Source of the DNA: Lunularia cruciata
Lineage: Eukaryota > Streptophyta > Marchantiopsida > Lunulariales > Lunulariaceae
DNA: 64,000 nt
Assembly: GCA_948567375.1 (NCBI GenBank)
Contig: OX419755.1
Coordinates: forward strand, 67,832,944 to 67,896,943
Direction of reading: 5' to 3'
Positions 55,800 through 64,000 of the stretch are shown here, piece by piece (positions within the stretch are counted from its first letter, which is position 1; each line of letters starts with the position of its first letter). A program made the position numbers and the translations under genes. The notes beneath the pieces are model-generated. The model saw only the letters and a program-made list of their open reading frames with translations. It was not told the origin of the DNA and searched no databases.

Positions 55800-58700
55800 T
55801 CAAGCTGCTGCAACTGTTTTTACGCCGAGCTTCTCCAGTATCATATCATCGGTGGAGAAGTCAGCAGCTTTTCTGAATGTACCTTTTCCAAAGTCCAGGT
55901 TGTATGAGTCCGTTAATCCCTCAACGAGACCATATTCGGGCTTCCATCCTAATTCAGCTTCTGCCTTCTCAATTGAGGTGAAGAAATGCTGCACAACACA
56001 TCACAACCAGAAGGTTAAAACTTATGCCAAATCAAAGCATGAGAACGGGGATCCATAAGACACATGGCTCTCGACACTCACTTTGATGACGGTGGAACCA
56101 TCAGCTAAGATGGGCTTTCTCACCTCCACTACCACATGGAGTAACCATACTTCGTGATCTGCAAATCACTATCACGGCGCTTGAGGTTTACCTGATCACG
56201 GAGGGGAAAAGCCTTCTTCTTGCCGAAGTCAAAGTCCTTGGGCTTGTAGTGGATGAGCTCGGGTTCCGGGAATCCACCAGCCTGATATGTCAGCACCGAA
56301 TAGTTAGAAACTTGCTGGGATATGGCAGTTACGAAACGATGATGTCTAATATAGAAAGCGTGCAAAAACAACGGTTGAGAGAAATGGGTCGAGAGCACAC
56401 CTTGGCACAAGCCCTGGCAATACCGTCGAAAGTAACGTATCTGGATCCGCTGATGTTGTAAACTTGACCGATGGCCTTTTCGTTCCCTAGAACCTTCACG
56501 AATGCAGTAGCAAGATCCTGCAACGACAAAGAATAGGAAGTGAGAGAGCTTTATTCAAAATCTGAATCAAGCAATGACAACTTGTGAAATTTGAGAAGAT
56601 AAGAAGGTGGAAATTTTCTTAGCTTTGCGTACCTTCACGTGACCAAGCTGGGTAATTTGAAGCCCTGAACTGGGAATAGGGATGGGTCTGCCTGCTTTTA
56701 GACGATGGAAGAACCACTCTTCAACAGGGTTGTAGTTGAGGGGGCCATAAATGTACACTGGTCTAATGGAAGTCCATTTCACACCCCTGCTTTCTAGAAG
56801 TGCTTCTGTGTCCAATTTACCCTTGTGCCTGCTTTTGGGGTCTCCTGCGTCAATCTGCAAATATAGGTATATGAGAACAGAGTCTATATATTTTAGAAAA
56901 AGGTGGCGGAAACACTTCACATTCACAGAGACAGGCTTTATTTCATTTCATTTAATTTAGAAAAATTTCATGCATAAACATTCACCTCTCGGTGTGGAAG
57001 TAGATCAGATTTCAAGTACACACCAGCTGAGGAGCAGAAGATGTACCTGTAACAGACGAGCGAATCAGTTAAGCCTTTTGAGCTGTTCTAATTTCTGGAG
57101 AACATCGGTCCCTCTTTTTGTGTTAGTGTGATTTGGGTTAGGATGGTATGCGTAAAGGAATGAACATACGAAAACGCATGTTGCTCACTTACTGGTCAAG
57201 GTCTGGTAAAGCATCCAAGATTGCTCCGGCTTCTGTTCCTTCTCTTCCTGTGCACCAAAAGGGTGAATGCCATTCATCACGTCAATTCTGCTGTATGTTA
57301 AGTGCCCTCCAGGATGCTCACGTATCATGCGAAGATTTGCATTTCATCATTGGAGAAGCCCTCCCATGATTAGTCAAGTCGGTGAACCTCACGTTTTGAA
57401 GATCGGGGTGGAATGGTGGGACCCTGATATATGTTATCCGGTTACTGAATCGGTTCAATCTGGCTACTCCATAACTTTCTATATAACAATATTGAGCTAA
57501 CTGGAAAGAAATGTCGAAAAGCCCGTCAAGGTGTTTGTGTTGGCACGAACCATTGATATCGTAGACAACGTTGAACCCCTTGCCACCAATTGTTGACTTC
57601 AGTGACTCGAAATCTTGACGATCTCCTTTGATGTGCTTCACCTGATTCAGCAAGAAGACCGTGAGACAAAGCTGGTGAACGGCATCACAGAATATTCCGA
57701 TCGAATTCAACGGCTTACTAAACAACAAATATCAAACCCACATTTCTCTGCAGTACGTTTAGTCAATCTAGACCGCCATGGCATATTTTCAGCACGACGT
57801 TCCGTGCTCTTAAGTTCAAACAAGTTTGTAGATAATCATAGGACCTCTCACCTGTGAAGAGTAAGCAGCGAATTCCTCATCTGTCTCTCCCGGCAATTGT
57901 GAAGTAACTGCAGCCTTTCCTCTGGTGAACAATGTCACCTACATGTTTACAAAACTGAACAATGTAAGAAAAGAGAAATCATTGACAGGTGGTCAAATCT
58001 TTTACAGCCAGACAATATAATGCTGGCGGGTAGATAAACTCGCAATTGAATGGATAATGAAGATAACAGGGGAGGGCGGACTGCACCTGATGGCCCTCTT
58101 TTACTAGAAGCCTGGCGAGGAAGAGACCGATAAAACGGGTACCTCCAAGCATCAGAATGTTCTTCTTCTCCCCAGCTGCTGCTGCAGCCACAACGCGGAG
58201 TGCGAACTTCCTCTGTCCCTCCGAGGTAGAGGTTTGACCAGCTCCATTGATACGACCCTGCAATTAGTATTCGTGAGTTCTCCTGAATTTCTCTAAACGA
58301 GAAGGGATCAGAATTGGTTCAATTTCCTTTAGAGAGCAGCATTTCTCTTTGACCAAACCTCTCGGTTGACCAAAATCACGCTACTTATGATAGCCACAAA
58401 AAATGCAGATGTGCAGAACCCAATTGAGAGAAAGTGAACTTCTCTCACGAACTTCACAATCTCCATTATCTTCTCAGACATCGTTGGACATTGAAAACAA
58501 GGCAAACGGTTGTAACTGGACCAATCACTAATATCCCCGTCCTGCCCAAAGTCTCCAATAATCAGTTCTCATAAACTACATTCTCTCCTACAGCCTGTGG
58601 GGAGAAAACCAGCTCAACACAATTTCATAACAGGACCCAATTTCCACAAATTCCAAAACTGAAGCAATTCCCTTGATAGATTGGACAATAGACAGACGTA

Positions 58701-58978
58701 CTCAATTACTTCCAGAAGCAACGGCGCAGAAGTCCACGAATGACCCAATTGAATGCTGAGCTCTCTTTAAAAATCGGAGCTAACTACACAAGAGGACTCA
58801 CGTTCAAGCTTGTGGAAGAGCCCGAGAGGTCGATGGAATGCAGACCGCTGAAAGACTTGGACAGACGGACAGAGACAACTGCGGATCTTGCGACTTCGCC
58901 CTTAGTTTTCAGCTGTGCTCCGACAACGGATGCTGCTGAGACGGCAGAGAAGATTGCAGACGCCATGGCTGTAGCCAT
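55800..58978 (-). CDS. CSP41B: Chloroplast stem-loop-binding protein of 41 kDa b (CSP41b/CRB), 419 aa
   Basis: Ten exons on the minus strand: 58978-58802, 58257-58087, 57938-57852, 57641-57551, 57247-57193, 57046-56986, 56854-56633, 56517-56401, 56281-56192, 55988-55800; every junction is GT-AG and in phase, 420 codons with the stop. CSP41b is an atypical short-chain dehydrogenase-fold RNA-binding protein of the plastid stroma that stabilises transcripts and ribosomes. Residues 1 to about 85 are Ser/Ala-rich without acidic clusters, a transit peptide. The nucleotide loop is LGGTRFIG (96-103). CSSAGVYLKSDLLPH, RPVYIYGPLNYNPVEEWFFH and SYNLDFGKGTFRK are hallmark blocks of the b paralogue; the a paralogue differs at the C-terminus. 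Two ATGs lie close together (MATAMAS); I chose the first. Confidence 0.95.
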
Positions 58979-60079
58979 CGTTCCAGGGCCAAACAACGAG
59001 ACCAATGCAGACTGAGAGAGCGAAGGGTGAGAACCTTAGAATCCTCTCTTACAGTGGTTACTCTCTTTTGATGTCTGTCTGAACAATCTCGTTGTGGTGA
59101 AGCCCAAAACTGTAGCATGCAGCATGAGATGGAATGGTGTAATTTAATTTAGTTAACTTCCACTATCTCAGCCTGGGAACTCCCTTGTAGTAGCTCAACG
59201 TCAGTTACTGCTGTAGCAGCGACCCACAAACAAAGGTAGCAAATGTGTGGTTCAGAGGGCCCATAAGCCCCTGCCCTACAAGCATTATCTTTACCACTGC
59301 TGCAGAATCCTCCTTCTCGGATTCAATGGACTTGCCCCATTTAACGCCACGTGCGACTACTCAGGGTCTGTTGTCTGTATCTGTCGAGCTCTGTCTGTCT
59401 TCGTCACCTTTCGATCGTGTCCTTTTTTCGTCGTCCATTCTTTTACTTGATAAGGGAAGTGGCACCAATTTGTGGGTGTGGACTGTAGATTTGACCATCT
59501 TACCGCATTTCTTTCTAGCAGAAACATATGTGTTACCCAGCGCAACAAAGGTGGGGCAATTGTTTTGTCGTGACTCCGCTCAAGAGCATCTTCCGCTGAC
59601 TGTCATAGCAGCAGTCTTGCTTGCAATGCGTGACAAACCGAGCGATCTGAGCCGAGATGAAGAAGAAGATGATGATGAAATTGGGCAGAACAGTTGAGCT
59701 GAGATTGAGCTAGGACGAGATGAGATTCCAGAAACCGAGAGAAAGTGCTCGTGTTTTCACAATTACACGAGTCGAAAGCAAAGCAGATGAAAAGAGACAC
59801 TAAATGGCGAGAAGAGTACTGCTTGCATCCACTGCATGATGATAAGTTTCCTTATTGTTTATATTTGAGCGAAGACACTGGCTTTGTAATCAATCCTGTG
59901 GTTGCTTGCTTGCTTTCTTGCTTCTATATCTCTGTATAAGTGGGATCAAGCCAATAAATTACAGTGATTTGTACAGTACAGCTTCATAACCCACTATTAC
60001 ATATCAACGAATAATCCATCATCGAGGATGCAGAGCCCATCCTTGATATTATAGTACATTTGAGCTTGATTAAGCCAGA
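58979..60079. other. CSP41b promoter region and 3' flank of the dioxygenase gene
   Basis: It contains the upstream region of CSP41b (minus strand), with a G-box at 59348-59353. A 150-codon ORF at 59245-59697 is not convincing as a gene. Confidence 0.5.
59348..59353. promoter_or_regulatory. G-box (CACGTG) upstream of CSP41b
   Basis: CCACGTGC lies 370 bp upstream of the CSP41b ATG. G-boxes are common in light-regulated plastid-protein genes, but a single hexamer is weak evidence. Confidence 0.35.
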
Positions 60080-61849
60080 TCAGATGCTATTCGTCTTGTC
60101 CTCTTCAAACTTCAACCCTGCCAAAATGCGGTTCCCATCCATCATGCTCTTCGATGAATTTGTTTCCTCCAATCTGCCTCTCAGAACCTGTTGCACGTAG
60201 TCAGCAAATGTGAACGGTCTGTACAGTCGGGGGTGATCTTCATCGATCAATTCATCCGGGGCAGAAATGGCCAGAGAATTGTCCACGTTTACAAAAGCAG
60301 CAAGAGACAGACGATGCACGTCTTTGTTCAGCACCACTCTGTGCAGGACGCTCTTGAAATGCCCATTTGTCCAAGCCTACAATTCAATCCCCAACACAAA
60401 CATATGTCACGACCAAGAATGACTATTCCTCAGATCCAGAAGCTTTCTGGGAAAGATACACAGTAACGTAAATGCCTTAATCAGGAACTTCTTTTCTTCC
60501 TTCGAAATTTTCAGACTAGGAAGAATTTGTGGAGAAAGGAGTCGAATAAGGGAACTCACATGAAGAGTATCACCTACGTTGACAACGAGAGCGCCTTCGA
60601 TGGGCTTAACACCGAACCAATGGTCATCTCTCTGGATCTGCAGACCACCCACCTTATCCTGTTGCAAAATGGTGAGGGAAGAGCCATCTGTGTGGACGTT
60701 AGCGCCCAGGACATGAGAGGGTTGAGGGCAGACGGGATAGTAGTTCAACCGCAAAGCCAGAGACCTTTCAGAATTCAAGTGCTGTGAAAAGAATGTAGTT
60801 CCCAGCCCCAGGTGTTCTGCAAGAAGCTCCATAATCTGTTTGTTGCAAGTCTCTGCGGCTTGGCAGAAAAGATTCAGTGCATCTCTGCAGAAGAACTTTC
60901 GGTTCAGTAAGCTAAAAAGATTTGTAAACTTCTCACGAATTGATATCTGTGACGAATTTTGAAGACTTGTTTGCCTTTAAACAACACAAACCCCTTTCGA
61001 TTCTAAAGAATTAATACTGCGCTGAAATCATCATCGTCTAGGCCAATTGAGGTCAAGCGAAAGAGAAGAGTATGTTTACTTTTACACATTCAAATAGAGT
61101 GCTTCTCGCCAAGAGCTTGCTTCACATTCACTCCTAATTCAAAATCTCTAGAACGGCCAGTACTAAAGTGCGGTAGTACTACGGGGACGAGGGCGTGTTG
61201 AAATTCTACAGAAGTCTGAAGAATTTCCACTCTCCGTATCACCAGTCAACTTATCCATCTCTAATATTCCATCCATAACTGACAAATCAAGCGAAGGCAG
61301 GAGGAGGAGATGGAGGGGGCTTGCTTGCCTTAATTGGGCATCTCCTTCAGGAAAAAGAAGCATGATTTTCTCCTCAATGTTGTTCCGGGGGCTACAGGTG
61401 ATCATCCAACTCTCGGCCCAATGTAAGCTGGACATCTTCACAGACGTGTTGTCTGAGAAATACCCATGCTTTTCCAACTTCAGCTTACTTTCAGAAGGTA
61501 ACTCGAAAAACCGAAAAGCCTGAGTTTCTATGTCTTTTAAGGCACTCAATGACAGCCCATGATTAACAATTTGGAAAAAACCCCATTCTCTTGCTGCATC
61601 TCCCAGCTGCCTGGATAATTCACTCCTGTCTGAATCCACCAAGGCGAGATCTATGACCGGAAGGTCTGCAAACTCATCGTGCCTCATTCTGGGTCGGTCC
61701 CCCTCTCCCACCTCATAACTCTGCGGCACCACCTCATCCCCGATTCTCTTCAGCTCCTCAGCGAGCTCCTTAAGACTCACTTTCTTTTTATATTTCCCCT
61801 TGTCGAAGCTATTACTGCTGAGCATCGAGCTCACTACTTTGGTTGCCAT
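60080..61849 (-). CDS. 2-oxoglutarate/Fe(II)-dependent dioxygenase (DOXC class), 380 aa
   Basis: Three exons: 61849-61329, 60884-60560, 60376-60080. Intron 1 has a GC donor (TTAAG/GCAAGC) and an AG acceptor (CTGCAG/A); intron 2 is GT-AG. The GC reading gives an uninterrupted EGDAQLRDALNLFCQAAE across the joint. The N-terminal DIOX_N domain has LPVIDLALVD and EWGFFQIVNHGL. The iron triad is His238, Asp240 (VHTDG) and His294 (SVLHRV). Arg304-x-Ser306 (RLS) binds 2-oxoglutarate, and NYYPVCPQP is the usual loop. It is cytosolic. Substrates in this class include gibberellins, flavonoids and alkaloids; the sequence does not decide between them. The frame is open 66 codons upstream of the chosen ATG, but without another ATG. 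Confidence 0.9.
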
Positions 61850-62118
61850 TGACCTGCTTTCCTGCAGATTTGCCACCACATTCCTGTTCCGAACAGAGGA
61901 AGGCGACAGCAACTTGGGTTCCAGTGGATTACTGCATGATGCATCGATTGTGGGACAAATTCTCACACGTACTTCTCCTGCTGTTGGTGCTGCTCCGGTG
62001 CTGCAGCTCAAGGAGTTAAACCATTGTATTCTACCAGTTGTTGACAAAATTTCTCTCTGCTCCTTCTACTACTTCAACAGAAACCAGAGTCATATAGTTT
62101 GATGATTATTTCGTCGTC

Positions 62119-62120
<2 letters not shown>
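61850..62120. other. 5' leader/promoter of the dioxygenase gene
   Basis: The coding frame stays open upstream of the ATG to about 62047, without an ATG. Confidence 0.45.

Positions 62121-62164
<44 letters not shown>
62121..62164. repeat. (CT)22 microsatellite upstream of the dioxygenase gene
   Basis: Twenty-two uninterrupted CT units, read as (AG)22 in the orientation of the gene, about 270 bp upstream of its ATG. GA/CT runs in plant 5' regions can act as GAGA-type promoter elements; also a likely length polymorphism. Confidence 0.95.
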
Positions 62165-62166
<2 letters not shown>

Positions 62167-64000
62167 AGACCCTGGTCTTCTTCCTCCTCACACAGAGAAA
62201 GAAAGAAGAGAAGAAGATTGTGAGGAGTGGTGGATGCTGTGTTGTGTCGCACCTGTGGTTCAAAACATTCTCCACAAATTCGTTCGACTATAGCTCCTAT
62301 ACACCCCTGGAGTCCCCTCTCTGTCCTGTCTCACTCTCTCATTCTCTCTGAGTCATCTGTGAATGTGAAGCCCGGCAGCGTTGTCGTGAAATTGTTGGCT
62401 GCCATGAAAAGTTGGAGGCCTACAATAGTTGTTATCTACTGATTTCAGTCCGTCATCTGGCCACTTTAGATTGTTATAAATCTTTGGATCTCCTGACGGG
62501 CTGACGTTCAGACGTGGTGTCAATGCCATTCATCTCTGTGTCTTCCTTCCTTCTTTCCTTTGTTGTTGCTGCTGCTCTCTGCTTTCTTGTTTTGCTTCCT
62601 TCTGTCGTTCTCTCGTTGCGTGAGACGTGGGCTTCGGAGGTTCTCAAGAAATACCTATTTATATGAACTTCGTAACAAACTGAAAAGGTCAAGCAGTTGA
62701 GAAAAGTAAACCTTCCCTCGCCTTACCTCGACCTGCACTGCAGTGACCTTATCTTCAACTGTACAGATAGGGAGATAATCGAGACATTAATTTTCTAAGT
62801 CCGTGAATCGGTCCAGAATTTAGCTCGAGCTAATGCTTGTTCCGCATGAATCAGTCCCTCGCACTGTTAGGACGGATGGGGGAATGAATAAATGAATGGT
62901 TGGGTGGATGGTTCATGCATAATAGACCTACTTTTGATCCTGTACATTACTATGCTGATCAATTATATTACTCTAACTGCTACTACTCTACTTGTTTCTG
63001 ACCAGTGGAAGCTGAGGGTAGAGTACAGTGGTACTTTCATCAGTTTCGTACCGAGACATGTAATTAGATTGAATACACATTTTTAGTCCTATTGGAACAC
63101 CTACAGGTCTACGAGTGATCAGTGATGAAGACAAGTTGAAGTAAGGAAGGCATTCGATCCTGAGAAGAAATAGGTTCATGTACAAACTCCGTTTCGTCCC
63201 GAAAGACATGATTAGCGATGAGGACTACTCCCCAGATTTTGAGAAAAGATTTGAGTTGCAGCATTAGTAGAGCAATAAGCTCACTCTACTAATGCTCGAT
63301 AGCACTCCGGGATGTCGTCGGGAACAAACTGCACAAATCTGCGGAGCACAACAAGAGACTGTTAATTTGTCCACGGTGCTAGAAATCTGAACTTAAGGTT
63401 CACTTCGCAATTTTGAGCCCTTTACTACTTAGAACGTAGTGTATAATGGCTCAAATTGGTTGGTACACACATTTGATTGCGCTAAATTGGGTTCTCAAAA
63501 CTGATTTGGCACACAGGTCATGTACCTTTCCACCTTAAAATCTCAAAACCTTCGTTGATTTTCCCAGACACAGGATATCGTGTAAGTATAGATATGCTCA
63601 TCTCTTGAGCGGTCTTTTCTGTTTCTGAACATTGTACCATGATGAGAAGCTGGGAGCTCCAATAGGAGGATATAGGATCTAGTGCCCAAAGTTATGTAGA
63701 AATAGCCAAAATTTAGTTCACTCTATGAAGCTCTTCTGCTGCAGGTAGTCTACTTTTTCCCGGTCCATGATCGGCAGTATAGACCTGCATATCTCAATCA
63801 CTGCAAGTACTCTATATGCACATGTGCAGAACCCTATTCGATCCAGAGGACTGGCGCTTTTACTGACAACGGTTTAAGGAATTATTACCATATTAACTTC
63901 TGAACTCCGCATGCTACAAGAACTTTACATCTCTTTTCACCACTATCTCGGTAAATCAAAGCATAGTACACCAGCCTCTCAGATGTTTGAATTTCACGTC
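62165..64000. other. Intergenic DNA, nothing recognised
   Basis: No ORF over 75 codons and no RNA gene or transposon signature noticed. A short inverted pair (GCATTAGTAGAGCAATA and CTACTAATGC) at 63261-63295 could form a hairpin. Confidence 0.5.

Noticed and set aside
59245-59697. 150-codon + ORF upstream of CSP41b
   Set aside because: No domain or family recognised, acidic low-complexity end, and it lies in the expected promoter of a well-supported gene.

Overview
This window looks like nuclear DNA of a land plant. The genes at the right end have short, clean GT-AG introns and encode plastid and plant-specialised-metabolism proteins (a CSP41b-type plastid protein with a transit peptide, an ACOS5-type acyl-CoA synthetase, a 2-oxoglutarate dioxygenase). 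The left 45 kb is a dense nest of decayed transposons. A retrotransposon whose endonuclease looks restriction-enzyme-like, plus mitochondrial-carrier and ACOS genes of unusual type, makes me lean to a non-flowering plant such as a lycophyte or bryophyte; that is inference only.

Layout. 1-2896: a Ty3/gypsy fragment (G1) cut by the window edge and truncated at 2897 by the 3' LTR of a second gypsy-type element (X), which lies on the minus strand with an integrase tail at 3604-4040. 4908-5390 (-): a lone single-exon gene of the lachrymatory-factor-synthase-like/SRPBCC family. About 7868-19328: PIF/Harbinger element A (transposase on +, Myb/trihelix-like ORF1 on -), split by a complete chromodomain gypsy element G2 (11935-18544, 5-bp target duplication CTCAC). 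G2 was itself interrupted by a solo LTR of family X (15750-16439, 6-bp direct repeat CAGACC). 20055-22600: truncated copies of a non-LTR retrotransposon family. 25608-31681: PIF/Harbinger element B with 18-bp terminal inverted repeats and a 3-bp target duplication. 32168-35422 and 35595-45250: two long copies (L1, L2) of the non-LTR family. They carry an N-terminal zinc finger, a reverse transcriptase, a C-terminal CCHC knuckle and a putative PD-(D/E)xK-type endonuclease. L2 is split by a full-length minus-strand chromovirus G3 (36933-43515, target duplication CCATC).

45250-64000 is gene space: a mitochondrial-carrier gene (-), an unrecognised gene directly upstream of it (-), a possible last exon of an unknown + gene, an ACOS5/4CL-like acyl-CoA synthetase (+, six exons), CSP41b (-, ten exons) and a 2OG-Fe(II) dioxygenase (-, three exons, one intron with a GC donor). 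Exon boundaries were placed by splice consensus and reading phase, and every exon length was checked against its codon count.

No transposon here looks fully intact. Many stops in the gypsy, LINE and Harbinger frames are C-to-T type, as expected after long silencing by DNA methylation. The most interesting signals are the endonuclease-bearing LINE family with its conserved 3' hairpins, the clustered heat-shock-element-like motifs upstream of the TATA box in the G2 LTR, and the multi-level nesting with readable target duplications.
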